DNA from: Sphingopyxis sp. OPL5 | GTDB taxonomy: Bacteria > Pseudomonadota > Alphaproteobacteria > Sphingomonadales > Sphingomonadaceae | Length of the DNA: 64,000 nucleotides | Assembly (NCBI RefSeq): GCF_003797775.2 | Contig: NZ_CP060725.1 | Span: 2,412,001 to 2,476,000 of the forward strand | Reading direction: 5' to 3' | Shown: positions 35,336-43,550 of the stretch, one piece after another | Layout of the letters: each line of letters opens with the position of its first letter | Numbering within the stretch: position 1 is the stretch's first letter | Translations under genes and position numbers: made by a program | Notes under the pieces: generated by a model | What the model saw: the letters and a program-made list of their open reading frames with translations, nothing else | Databases searched by the model: none | What the model was told of the DNA's origin: nothing

Positions 35336-36226
35336 ATGGACCGCTTGCTGACGCTGGAGATGTTCGTCGCCGTCGCGGGCGAGGGCGGGTTCGCCGCCGC
35401 GGCACGCAAGCTGGGCCATTCGCCGCCCGCGGTGACGCGCGGCATCGCCGCGCTCGAGGACAGGCTGGGGACGAGCCTGTTCCACCGCTCGACCCGCGCG
35501 GTGGTGCTGACCGACGCCGGCGCGGCGTTTCTCGGCGAAGCGCGGCGTATCCTCGGCGACCTGGCGGGCGCCGAGCGCGCGGTGCGCGGGGCAGCGGCCG
35601 AGCCGCGCGGCCAGCTGTACCTGACCGCGCCGGTGATGTTCGGGCGGCTGCATATGCTGCCGGTGGTGAGTGCCCTGCTCGCCGAACATGATGCGCTGAC
35701 CGCGCGGATGATGCTGGTCGACCGCAACGTCCGGATCGTCGAGGAGGGGATCGACGTCGCGCTGCGCATCGGGCCGCTCGCCGATTCGGCGCTGAAAGCG
35801 GTGCGCATCGGCGCGGTGCGGCAGATGCTGGTCGCGAGCCCCGCCTATCTCGCGCGGCAGGGCGCCCCGGCGGTGGTCGGCGACCTCGCCGATCATGCGC
35901 TGATCGCGATGGACGGGCCGCGCGCAGGTGGCGAATGGCAGTTCGCCGGCACGCGGCTGAAGCTCGAGGCGCGGCCACGGCTGGTGGTCAACACCGTCGA
36001 CGGCGCGATGGCGGCGGCCGAGGCCGGCGTCGGGATCGCGAACCTGCTGAGTTATCAGGTGATGGACGCGGTCGACGCGGGGCGGCTGATATCCTTGCTC
36101 GGCGGTGATCAGCCGCCCGCGCTGCCCGTCCACCTGCTGTTCGAACCGTCGCGCGCCGCGCTGCCGTCGGTGCGGCTGTTCGTCGCGGCGATGAAGGCGC
36201 GGCTGCGGATGGCGGGGCTGGCCTGA
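35336..36226 (+). CDS. LysR-family transcriptional regulator
   Basis: A 296-residue LTTR. The N-terminal winged HTH is MDRLLTLEMFVAVAGEGGFA with LGHSPPAVTRGIAALEDRLG and the recognition part FHRSTRAVVLTDAGA. The remaining 200 residues form the periplasmic-binding-like effector domain typical of the group near aromatic- or quinone-responsive regulators. It is divergent from the PNPOx-VOC-tautomerase-YdcZ operon and is its probable regulator. ATG 35336 sits within the operator region. Confidence 0.93.
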   Translation: MDRLLTLEMFVAVAGEGGFAAAARKLGHSPPAVTRGIAALEDRLGTSLFHRSTRAVVLTDAGAAFLGEARRILGDLAGAERAVRGAAAEPRGQLYLTAPVMFGRLHMLPVVSALLAEHDALTARMMLVDRNVRIVEEGIDVALRIGPLADSALKAVRIGAVRQMLVASPAYLARQGAPAVVGDLADHALIAMDGPRAGGEWQFAGTRLKLEARPRLVVNTVDGAMAAAEAGVGIANLLSYQVMDAVDAGRLISLLGGDQPPALPVHLLFEPSRAALPSVRLFVAAMKARLRMAGLA

Positions 36227-36230
36227 CGCG

Positions 36231-36662
36231 TCAGCCGATCATCGTGAAGGCGATCCAAACCCCGCCGACCAGCGCGAACAGCGAGCCGAGGCCGACAAAC
36301 AGGCCGATGAAGCAGCCGTTGCGCATCGGCGCCCATATCATGACGTCATGGGGATCGTCGGGGTTGTAGCGGACGCGCATGATGCTGCCGACCGGTTTGG
36401 GGTGGTTGGTCGACAGGCTGTCGGGAATTTGTTTCGTGACGCCCGCGAGCCGATATTCGATCGTCGCGGTGTGCATCAGCGTGCGGTCGCCGTCGCTGTC
36501 GCTGCTCCAATGGCTGTCATGGCCGACGATCCGGCCCTCGACCTCGTGCCAGCGGCGGCCGCGCATTTCCTTTTTGGCCATGGCGAGGCCGATGCTCGCG
36601 AACAGCAGGCCGATCCCCGCGAAGAACCACGGGATCAGGCGCAATATCTGGTCTTCTGCCAC
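36231..36662 (-). CDS. DUF3592-like membrane protein, GTG start
   Basis: A 143-residue membrane protein. Two hydrophobic segments flank a soluble central domain: IPWFFAGIGLLFASIGLAM near the N-terminus and FIGLFVGLGSLFALVGGVWI at the end. The middle (EVEGRIVGHDSHW, HTATIEYRLAG, GSIMRVRYNPDDPHDV) matches the DUF3592 pattern. GTG 36662 is chosen because GGGGGGAAG lies seven bases before it and no ATG fits; the frame upstream is open. It converges with LysR and is separate from the MipA gene. Confidence 0.85.
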   Translation of the reverse strand: MAEDQILRLIPWFFAGIGLLFASIGLAMAKKEMRGRRWHEVEGRIVGHDSHWSSDSDGDRTLMHTATIEYRLAGVTKQIPDSLSTNHPKPVGSIMRVRYNPDDPHDVMIWAPMRNGCFIGLFVGLGSLFALVGGVWIAFTMIG

Positions 36663-36706
36663 TTCGCTTCCCCCCGGAACGAAGATGGGGACGGACGGGT
36701 CCCCGT

Positions 36707-37711
36707 CTAGAATTGATAGGCGAGGCCGATGCCGCCGAGCCACTGGTCGGCGCTGCCCGCGTCGGCGACGATCGGCGAATCGGCGTAGCGGCCGAGCATC
36801 CGGCCATATTGGGCGCCGCCGATCAGCACGAAGCCTTTGCGCAAATCGCCCGACAGGCCATAGGCGCCCGCGAGGCCGATCGTATATTTGCCCGCGGTGA
36901 CCTTGTTCCCCGCGCCGGTATAGACGGGCAGGCCGCTCGCGGCGCTGCCGACAGGGTCGACGTCGAAATAATAGCGGCCAAAACCCTTGCCATAGATGTT
37001 CACCGACGCCGACATGCCGATGAAGGCCTGTTTCGACAGCGGGGTGCCATAATCGATGGTCGGCGAGACGACCCAGCTGCCGTGCTTGCCCGAAATGTCG
37101 GCGAGTCCGACGACGCGGAAACCGACCTGGTCGTAACCACTGGTGACGATGCCGGTGTGGGTGACGCCCGCCGACAGGCCGAGCTCGACCGCCATCTTCT
37201 TTTCGCCGAGCGCCTCGACCTGGGCATCCTTGATGCGGCCGGTGCGGTCGCTGCGCAGGTTGATGATCGGGCCGAATTTCAGGTCGGTCTTTTGCCCGCG
37301 CTTCTGGCGGATCAGGTCGACCTGCAAATTGGTGCCGCGGGTCGAGAAGGAAAAGCCGCTGAGCCGGCCGCGCACGTAGAAGGCGGGCAGGACGACGCGG
37401 TCGTCGGAACCGTTGTAGCTCGGCGCGGTGATCACCCCGCCGGCCACAGAAATATAGTCGCGCGACCATTTGCGGTCGCTGTCGTCGCCTTCGGGCGAGG
37501 CAGCGGGGAGCAGGATCGCCTCGTCGATGTCGCGGTCCTGCAGATAGGCGGTGGTCGTGGTGCGGGGCGCCGGGCGGCCGGGCGCGATCTCGGCGCTCAG
37601 GCCGGCGAGGTCATAGCCGAGCGCGGGGCCGTCCATCGCCTGGGCAGGGGCGGCGCCGCAAAGCAGCAGCGCCGGAAGCGCAAGGCGGGGGAGAAAGGCG
37701 GGCATCGGCAT
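36707..37711 (-). CDS. MipA/OmpV-family outer-membrane protein
   Basis: A 334-residue exported protein with signal peptide MPMPAFLPRLALPALLLCG. The mature part is beta-barrel-like, with repeated antiparallel stretches ending in an aromatic C-terminal residue (LAYQF), the mark of outer-membrane proteins. SRDYISVAGGVITAPSYNGS and DLKFGPIINLRSDR are typical of MipA/OmpV. MipA links murein synthases and hydrolases to the outer membrane in E. coli, and other OmpV proteins are adhesins or porins. It stands alone. Confidence 0.9.
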   Translation of the reverse strand: MPMPAFLPRLALPALLLCGAAPAQAMDGPALGYDLAGLSAEIAPGRPAPRTTTTAYLQDRDIDEAILLPAASPEGDDSDRKWSRDYISVAGGVITAPSYNGSDDRVVLPAFYVRGRLSGFSFSTRGTNLQVDLIRQKRGQKTDLKFGPIINLRSDRTGRIKDAQVEALGEKKMAVELGLSAGVTHTGIVTSGYDQVGFRVVGLADISGKHGSWVVSPTIDYGTPLSKQAFIGMSASVNIYGKGFGRYYFDVDPVGSAASGLPVYTGAGNKVTAGKYTIGLAGAYGLSGDLRKGFVLIGGAQYGRMLGRYADSPIVADAGSADQWLGGIGLAYQF

Positions 37712-37755
37712 AAAGCGTTAGGTTCCTATGGTCTTGCCCCTCGTGCAGGGGGTGT

Positions 37756-37938
37756 ATGCGAAGGATGGGGGCTTGGAAAGACAGAGACTTGCCGACGGGG
37801 GATTTAGTTCCCATGCAGCGAGTCATGGCCTGCAATCTTTACAATCCCGCGCCCGATGTTGCGCGGCGCGACATTGGCGCCGACGCCATGGCTGTCCCGT
37901 TGTTCCGTCGTGACGTCACCGAAAGAACAGGGGCATGA
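37756..37938 (+). CDS. Doubtful small frame before a membrane-protein gene
   Basis: A short open frame (60 residues from ATG 37756, or 37 from ATG 37825). From 37825 it reads MACNLYNPAPDVARRDIGAD and its stop overlaps the next ATG by four bases (ATGA), which is the strongest reason to believe it is translated. The CNLYN start resembles the N-terminus of SRAP/YedK peptidases, where a catalytic Cys follows the first residue, but the rest of that family is missing, so this could be a remnant. No strong ribosome site. Confidence 0.35.
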   Translation: MRRMGAWKDRDLPTGDLVPMQRVMACNLYNPAPDVARRDIGADAMAVPLFRRDVTERTGA

Positions 37939-38186
37939 GCCGGATCCCGCGGTTCGTCGGCTATGCGTTGATGGCTGGCGCCGTCGTTCTCGCGATACTC
38001 GAGCGGCGCGGCACGATCGCCAGCGTCGGGCCGCTGCCGGTCATCGCGGCCGTGCTGTTGCTCGGTATGGTCGGGGTGATGCTGGTGTTCACCGACCTGA
38101 TGGTGCGCGGGCTCTATGCGCAGGTCGACGTCGCGAAACGGGCGCCGCCGCCGGCTGATGGCGCCGAGGATGCTGACGCCAAATAG
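37935..38186 (+). CDS. Small two-helix membrane protein
   Basis: An 83-residue protein with two hydrophobic helices (about residues 8-22 and 33-55, VIAAVLLLGMVGVMLVFTD) and a polar, acidic tail. Family unknown. The start overlaps a short upstream frame. Rich in Ala and Val, it could be an inner-membrane stress or assembly peptide. Confidence 0.65.
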   Translation: MSRIPRFVGYALMAGAVVLAILERRGTIASVGPLPVIAAVLLLGMVGVMLVFTDLMVRGLYAQVDVAKRAPPPADGAEDADAK

Positions 38187-38291
38187 GATGCAGGGAAGGG
38201 CCGCCCTCTCTGGGGAATGGCGGTATTTTGGCAGCCGCGCAGCGGCTGACGGAGGGGCCGACGCGGTCAGGCGGCGTACCGCGTCGCCGGG

Positions 38292-39239
38292 TCAGTTCGG
38301 CGCCGGGCAGCGTGAGCGGTCGCCCTTGTTGCAGGCGTCGATGTCGGCGTTGGCCCGGGCGACGCGCGCGACCTCGGCCTGGTGCGCGGCGACGGCCGCG
38401 CGATAGTCGGCCTGCTGCTTTTCATAATCGGCCTGTTTCTTGTTGAAGTCGGCCTGTTTGCGTTCGAAGTCGGCGACCTTTTCGGCCTGGATACGCCGCG
38501 CCTCGGTGTCGGCCTTGAGCCAGGCGGCGGCGGCGGCATTCTGCTCTTCGTTGAGATGGCCCGTTTCGGACGGGGGAATGTCGACGGCCACCGGGCCGGC
38601 GGGTTTTGCCGGTGTCGCAGCGACCGGTTTCGGGGCCGCAGGGGTCGGCTTGGCGGTCGAACCGCCACGGCTTGCCATATGCTGGCCGCGCAGCCGGTCC
38701 GACTGGCCGGCGTCGCAGCTGCTCGGCTGCTTGCCGTTCCAGCTGTTGCAGCCGTTGACGAAGGTCACCGGCTGGTCGGGGTCGAGTTCGTCATATTCGT
38801 CGGCGTCGACATCATAATAGGCGTTGTAGCCGACCGGGCCGTTCAGCACGCCGCGGTCGGCGGTGCCGATGAAGCGTTTGGAGAAAAAGTCGCCGGTCTC
38901 GTCGAGGTCGATGTAGAGCGTGCCGGGTCCGCTGATCAGCCCGTCGGCGTTGCAGCCGCCCTTCCATTCGATCAGCGCCACGCCGCCGGACCCGTAACGT
39001 TCCTTGACGGTTTTCGTCCCCGCCGCGTCGAGCCCCATCGCACCGTGATTGACGATCATCATGCACTGGCCGGTGCCGTTTTTGACCTTTTTCAGCGACC
39101 AGCTGGCGCCGGCATAGGGGCCGGCAAAGGCATCGTCGGTGCCGCTCTGCGCCACGGCGATCACCGGCGTCAGGAGCAGCGCCGCCGCCGCGGCGCCGGC
39201 CGCGCCGATCATCGAAACCCGTGTCTTTCCCGTCGTCAT
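38292..39239 (-). CDS. Secreted protein with coiled-coil tail
   Basis: A 315-residue exported protein. Signal peptide ([20 protein letters not shown], cleavage near VIAVAQ). Residues 40-165 contain beta-rich sequence with four Cys ([33 protein letters not shown]). A Pro/Ala linker follows, and then a long coiled coil (about 230-295) of repeated [14 protein letters not shown] and QADYRAA units. It ends in another short Cys segment ([15 protein letters not shown]). The layout suggests a periplasmic protein anchored or oligomerised by the coiled coil; role unknown. It is divergent from dxs. Confidence 0.83.
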   Translation of the reverse strand: MTTGKTRVSMIGAAGAAAAALLLTPVIAVAQSGTDDAFAGPYAGASWSLKKVKNGTGQCMMIVNHGAMGLDAAGTKTVKERYGSGGVALIEWKGGCNADGLISGPGTLYIDLDETGDFFSKRFIGTADRGVLNGPVGYNAYYDVDADEYDELDPDQPVTFVNGCNSWNGKQPSSCDAGQSDRLRGQHMASRGGSTAKPTPAAPKPVAATPAKPAGPVAVDIPPSETGHLNEEQNAAAAAWLKADTEARRIQAEKVADFERKQADFNKKQADYEKQQADYRAAVAAHQAEVARVARANADIDACNKGDRSRCPAPN

Positions 39240-39414
39240 GTCCCGATCCTTTTCGCCGCGCCGCGTCGGCGGATGCCGCCGCAAATCTGAGGCGATCGGC
39301 GCGCGAAATGCAACTCGAAACAATTTGGTGCGCCCCGCGTGCACGGTGGACGGAGGCCCCCGGCGCGCGCCCTTTTCGTTCGACACTATCGGCACTTGCC
39401 AGTATGACCGGGCG

Positions 39415-41343
39415 ATGACCGATCGCCCGCAAACACCGCTGCTCGACACGGTGGATGTCCCCGCCGACCTCCGCAAGCTGAAGCCCGAAGACCTCCGCCA
39501 GTTCGCCGACGAACTGCGCGCCGAGATGATTTCGGCGGTCGGGACGACGGGCGGGCATCTGGGCTCGGGGCTTGGCGTCGTCGAGCTGACCACCGCGCTC
39601 CATTATGTGTTCGAGACGCCGCGCGACAAGATCGTCTGGGACGTCGGCCACCAATGCTATCCGCACAAGATCATCACCGGGCGCCGCGATCGCATCCGCA
39701 CCCTGCGCACCGGCGGCGGGTTGTCGGGCTTCACCAAGCGTAGCGAGAGCGAGTATGACCCGTTCGGCGCCGCGCATAGCTCGACCTCGATCAGTGCCGC
39801 GCTCGGCTTTGCGATCGCCAACAAGCTGAAGGATCAGCCGGGCCGCGCGATCGCGGTGATCGGCGACGGGTCGATGTCGGCGGGCATGGCCTATGAGGCG
39901 ATGAACAACGCCGCCGCGGCGGGCAACCGGCTGATCGTCATCCTCAACGACAACGACATGTCGATCGCGCCGCCGGTCGGGGGGCTCAGCGCGTACCTCG
40001 CCAAGCTGGTATCGTCGCGGCCGTTCGTCGAGCTGCGCGAGATCGCGCGGCGCTTTGCGCGCAAGCTGCCCGAGCCGCTGCACAAGGCGGCCAAGAAGAC
40101 CGACGAATATGCGCGCGGCATGGCGATGGGCGGGACGCTGTTCGAGGAACTCGGCTTTTATTATGTCGGGCCGATAGACGGTCACAATCTCGACCATCTG
40201 ATCCCGGTGCTGGAGAATGTGCGCGACAGCGACCATGGCCCGGTGCTGATCCACGCGGTGACGGTGAAGGGCAAGGGCTATGCCCCTGCCGAGGCCGCTG
40301 CCGACAAATATCATGGCGTCCAGAAATTCGACGTGATCACCGGCGAGCAGGCGAAGGCGCCGCCGGGACCGCCGGCGTATCAGAATGTGTTCGGCGAAAC
40401 GCTGGCGAAGCTCGCCGACACCGACCCGCGCATCGTCGCGATCACCGCGGCGATGCCGTCGGGCACGGGGGTCGATAAATTCGCCAAGGCGCATCCGACC
40501 CGGACCTTCGACGTCGGCATCGCCGAACAGCATGCGGTGACCTTTGCCGCCGGATTGGCGGCGCAGGGGATGCGGCCGTTCTGCGCCATCTATTCGACCT
40601 TCCTCCAGCGCGCTTATGATCAGGTCGTCCATGACGTCGCGATCCAGAATTTGCCGGTGCGTTTCGCGATCGATCGCGCGGGGCTGGTCGGCGCCGACGG
40701 ATCGACCCATGCAGGGTCGTTCGACGTCACCTATCTGGCGACCTTGCCCAATTTTGTCGTGATGGCGGCGGCCGACGAGGCCGAACTGGTCCATATGACC
40801 TATACCGCCGCCGAATATGACGATGGGCCGATCGCGTTCCGCTATCCGCGCGGCAATGGCACCGGGGTGGCGTTGCCCGAAGTTCCCCAAAAGCTGGAGA
40901 TCGGCAAGGGGCGCGTCGTGCGCAGTGGCAAGACCGTCGCGATTCTGTCGCTCGGCACAAGGCTCGCCGAGGCGCTGAAGGCGGCGGACACGCTCGAAGC
41001 GCGCGGGCTGTCGACCAGCGTCATCGACCTGCGCTTCGCCAAGCCGCTCGACGAGGAACTGATCCGCAAGACGCTCGCGAACCATGAGGTGTGCGTGACG
41101 ATCGAAGAGAATAGTGTCGGCGGGCTCGGCGCGCATGTGCTGACGCTGGCGAGCGACGAGGGGCTGATCGACGCGGGGCTGAAGCTGCGCACGATGCGTC
41201 TGCCCGACGCCTTCCAGGACCAGGATTCGCCCGACAAACAATATGACGCGGCGGGGCTGAACGCGCCGCAGATCGTCGACACGGTGCTGAAGGCGCTGCG
41301 CCACAACAGCGCGGGCGTCGAGGAGGCGGGGGTCCGGGCTTGA
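39415..41343 (+). CDS. dxs: 1-deoxy-D-xylulose-5-phosphate synthase
   Basis: A 642-residue thiamine diphosphate enzyme that joins pyruvate and glyceraldehyde-3-phosphate in the first step of the MEP isoprenoid pathway. The TPP-binding GDG signature is [17 protein letters not shown] with [13 protein letters not shown] following, and [15 protein letters not shown] is in the transketolase pyrimidine domain. Start ATG 39415 ([13 protein letters not shown]) is chosen though the frame is open upstream. It overlaps the next gene by four bases with a TTG start (TTGA), making a three-gene transcript. Length is normal. Confidence 0.98.
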   Translation: MTDRPQTPLLDTVDVPADLRKLKPEDLRQFADELRAEMISAVGTTGGHLGSGLGVVELTTALHYVFETPRDKIVWDVGHQCYPHKIITGRRDRIRTLRTGGGLSGFTKRSESEYDPFGAAHSSTSISAALGFAIANKLKDQPGRAIAVIGDGSMSAGMAYEAMNNAAAAGNRLIVILNDNDMSIAPPVGGLSAYLAKLVSSRPFVELREIARRFARKLPEPLHKAAKKTDEYARGMAMGGTLFEELGFYYVGPIDGHNLDHLIPVLENVRDSDHGPVLIHAVTVKGKGYAPAEAAADKYHGVQKFDVITGEQAKAPPGPPAYQNVFGETLAKLADTDPRIVAITAAMPSGTGVDKFAKAHPTRTFDVGIAEQHAVTFAAGLAAQGMRPFCAIYSTFLQRAYDQVVHDVAIQNLPVRFAIDRAGLVGADGSTHAGSFDVTYLATLPNFVVMAAADEAELVHMTYTAAEYDDGPIAFRYPRGNGTGVALPEVPQKLEIGKGRVVRSGKTVAILSLGTRLAEALKAADTLEARGLSTSVIDLRFAKPLDEELIRKTLANHEVCVTIEENSVGGLGAHVLTLASDEGLIDAGLKLRTMRLPDAFQDQDSPDKQYDAAGLNAPQIVDTVLKALRHNSAGVEEAGVRA

Positions 41344-41768
41344 GCGGCTGGTGGTTCGCCGCCGGCTGCGTCGCCCTGTTCCTGATCTATTCGCTCATCG
41401 CCGCGCGCCGTGACAAACGGCAGGCGGCGGCGCTGGCGGCCCGGCGCGACAATGTCGGGCGCGAACGGTTCATTGCCATGCTGGCCGGCGATTGCGAGCG
41501 CGACGTGGCGGAGTTCCTCTGGGACGAGTTGCTGCCCGAATGGGCCTATTGGCCGGTGGGGCTGACCCCGCATCCCGACGACGATTTCCTCAAAGACCTG
41601 CCGATCGACGATGAGGAGCCGCAGGACTGGCTCGAGCATTATTGCAACAGCCGCGGCCTCGACTGGAAACGCTGGGCGAATTGGGACCGGAGCCAGCCGA
41701 CAACGGTCCGCAATTTCGCGCGCTGGCTTTCCAAAGGGCAAGCGTCGCCGGTCGAGGATGCCGCATGA
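41340..41768 (+). CDS. Small single-helix membrane protein after dxs
   Basis: A 142-residue protein with one N-terminal helix ([20 protein letters not shown]) and a soluble, acidic, Trp-rich remainder ([20 protein letters not shown]). The start is TTG 41340 inside the dxs stop overlap; no other start is near. It overlaps the next gene by four bases. Family unknown; probably translationally coupled to dxs. Confidence 0.75.
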   Translation: MSGWWFAAGCVALFLIYSLIAARRDKRQAAALAARRDNVGRERFIAMLAGDCERDVAEFLWDELLPEWAYWPVGLTPHPDDDFLKDLPIDDEEPQDWLEHYCNSRGLDWKRWANWDRSQPTTVRNFARWLSKGQASPVEDAA

Positions 41769-42433
41769 ACTTCTTCAACCTCCTGCAATCGCTCGACGAG
41801 CTTCTGTACGAGGTGATGTCGTGGCTGGTCTTCTATCCGGTCACCCTGTGGCGGGTGCTCGTGCACCCGCTCAAGATGATGGATTATTCGGACGTCGAGC
41901 AGGGCGATGTGTCCGACCAGCAATATACCGACACGCTGAGCCCGCCTTTGTTCCTGCTGTTGTCGCTCATCCTTGTCCACGCCGCCGAGATCGCGCTGGT
42001 CGGCACCGACGCGGTGGTGGCGAGCAAGGTCGGGCTGTCGGCCTTCGTCAGCAACAACACCGACCTGATCATCCTGCGCATCGTGCTGTACAGCCTGTTC
42101 CCGGTGATGATGGCGACGCGGATGGTGCGCGCACGTGGGCTGCAGGTCGATCGCGCCACGCTGCGCGCGCCCTTTTACAGCCAATGCTATGTCGCCGCGG
42201 TACTCGCGATGATGCTGGGAACCGCGGTGATCCTGATCAAGCAGGGCCATGACTGGTCGGTGCTCGCGGGCGGCGCGCTGGCGCTGTTCGGGCTTTTGTG
42301 GTTCGGTTTCCTGCAGACCGCGTGGTTCAACCAGCATCTGAAATGCGGCCGGCTGCGCGCCTTTGGCCATGCCTCGCGCGCGATGGTCGAAAGCCTGGCC
42401 GCGATGTTCATCCTGTCGAGCCTGTTCAGCTGA
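41765..42433 (+). CDS. Multi-helix membrane protein of unknown function
   Basis: A 222-residue inner-membrane protein with around five helices (LLYEVMSWLVFYPVTLWRVL first, FLLLSLILVHAAEIALVG second, then three more). It has an acidic loop SDVEQGDVSDQQYTD after the first helix. It may belong to the permease-like or YIP1-like membrane families, without firm recognition. It closes the dxs transcript and ends 146 bases before the DUF3035 gene, which is on the other strand. Confidence 0.78.
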   Translation: MNFFNLLQSLDELLYEVMSWLVFYPVTLWRVLVHPLKMMDYSDVEQGDVSDQQYTDTLSPPLFLLLSLILVHAAEIALVGTDAVVASKVGLSAFVSNNTDLIILRIVLYSLFPVMMATRMVRARGLQVDRATLRAPFYSQCYVAAVLAMMLGTAVILIKQGHDWSVLAGGALALFGLLWFGFLQTAWFNQHLKCGRLRAFGHASRAMVESLAAMFILSSLFS

Positions 42434-42445
42434 TCGATATCGGAT

Positions 42446-42571
42446 TTTCTTCGTGCCCTTGCGTGAGGCTCGAAAATCTCACGCAAAGGCGCAGAGAACG
42501 CAGAGAAAAGGGGATGAAAAAGGGCGGCTAAAGCCGCCCAATTCCTATCTCTGCGTCTCGGCGCGAAAATC
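42446..42571. repeat. Inverted 8-base-periodic dispersed repeat, copy B
   Basis: CCTTGCGTGAG (42457-42467) and CTCACGCAAAGG (42478-42489) are inverted arms; CGCAGAGAACGCAGAGAAAA and TATCTCTGCGTCTCGGCGC extend the pattern at 8-base period. It is related to copies at 27445 and 57931 and brackets the terminator at 42517-42539. Confidence 0.8.
42517..42539 (-). terminator. Intrinsic terminator for the minus-strand lspA-DUF3035 transcript
   Basis: GGGCGGC-TAAA-GCCGCCC (42522-42539) is a perfect 7-pair stem; on the minus strand it is followed by TTTTTCATCC, a T run. It lies 40 bases beyond the DUF3035 stop. Confidence 0.85.
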
Positions 42572-42579
42572 TTGGAGCC

Positions 42580-42999
42580 TTACGCTCCCGGAATCGCCGC
42601 CTGCGCGTCGCGACCGTCGCCTTCGGGCGAGACGAGGATGTCGCGGGTGACGAGGCCCTTGTCGACGACCTCGGTGGTCGGGCTGCCGACCTGGCTGCGG
42701 ATGCCGGGGTCGGCGCGGGCGCCGTCGGCGCTGCCGATGACGGCGCTTTCGGTCGTGCTGCGCGGGGCGGGGCCGCCGAAAAGGGTGCGGAGCGTCTGTT
42801 CGGCGGTGGTTTCGCCGCCGGGACGTGCCGCGCCCGGCGCGGGCGGGACGAGCGAATAGTCGGGCGGCACGATCAGCGGTGCCTGACGCGACACGCGCAT
42901 TTCGTCGGGACGGTCGCGGCTGAACAGATTGTTCGACCCGCAGGCCGACAGCGTCGATGCGGCCAGGGCGGCGGCAAGAATGGCGGTGGTCCGGTTCAC
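42580..42999 (-). CDS. DUF3035 lipoprotein
   Basis: A 139-residue lipoprotein. The signal peptide from GTG 42999 reads VNRTTAILAAALAASTLSACG, with the lipobox ending in Cys20. The mature part shows the DUF3035 features APLIVPPDYSLVPPAPGA and the downstream acidic tail. DUF3035 lipoproteins commonly follow lspA in alphaproteobacteria and are suggested to accompany beta-barrel assembly (BamF-like), not proven. AGGAGT lies 10 bases before the GTG. It closes the ileS-lspA transcript and is followed by a terminator. Confidence 0.87.
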   Translation of the reverse strand: MNRTTAILAAALAASTLSACGSNNLFSRDRPDEMRVSRQAPLIVPPDYSLVPPAPGAARPGGETTAEQTLRTLFGGPAPRSTTESAVIGSADGARADPGIRSQVGSPTTEVVDKGLVTRDILVSPEGDGRDAQAAIPGA

Positions 43000-43025
43000 T
43001 TGAAAATCACTCCTGTACGCCCCGT

Positions 43026-43547
43026 TTAATCGGCGGCGGGCTGGTCGCCCGCCTTCGGGGCCTTTTCGCCCAAGAGCAGCGCGCGCGCAACCAGCAAAAG
43101 CACCCCGATGGTGATGCAGGCATCGGCGACGTTGAAGATGAGGAAGGGGCGGAAATCGCCGAAATGCAGGTCGGCGAAGTCGACGACATAGCCGAAGCGG
43201 ACGCGGTCGACGATATTGCCGAGCGCGCCGCCGAAGATCAGCGCGAGCGCGAAGACGTCTCCTCGCGCCTTTTCGCGGGTCATCCAGATCAACACCGCGC
43301 TGGCCACCGCGGCGGTGACCGCGACGAGGATCCAGCGCATCGTCTCGCCCCCGTCGGCGAACAAAGACAGCGAGATGCCGGTATTTTCCGCCCAGGTCAG
43401 GCGGAAGATCGGCAAGATGTCGATCACGCGCTTCGCCTCGAGTGAGAGCGGGGTGATGACGATCCACTTGCTGATCTGGTCGAGCAGGAAGGCGACGGCG
43501 GCGATGATCAGGCCGAACTTCAGGTGCGGCGAACGGGTGCTGGACAT
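43026..43547 (-). CDS. lspA: Signal peptidase II (prolipoprotein)
   Basis: A 173-residue four-helix membrane aspartyl protease that cleaves lipoprotein signal peptides after diacylglyceryl transfer. The catalytic dyad is D114 in GNIVDRV and D142 in FNVADAC, and D23-QISK27 is the first conserved helix motif. ATG 43547 lies three bases after the ileS stop, so it is cotranscribed with ileS, the common arrangement. The lipoproteins in this window are its predicted substrates. Confidence 0.96.
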   Translation of the reverse strand: MSSTRSPHLKFGLIIAAVAFLLDQISKWIVITPLSLEAKRVIDILPIFRLTWAENTGISLSLFADGGETMRWILVAVTAAVASAVLIWMTREKARGDVFALALIFGGALGNIVDRVRFGYVVDFADLHFGDFRPFLIFNVADACITIGVLLLVARALLLGEKAPKAGDQPAAD

Positions 43548-43550
43548 GGC

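Noticed and set aside
38812..41304. An 830-codon minus-strand frame across dxs.
   Set aside because: It is antisense to an unambiguous enzyme gene and has no recognisable domain.
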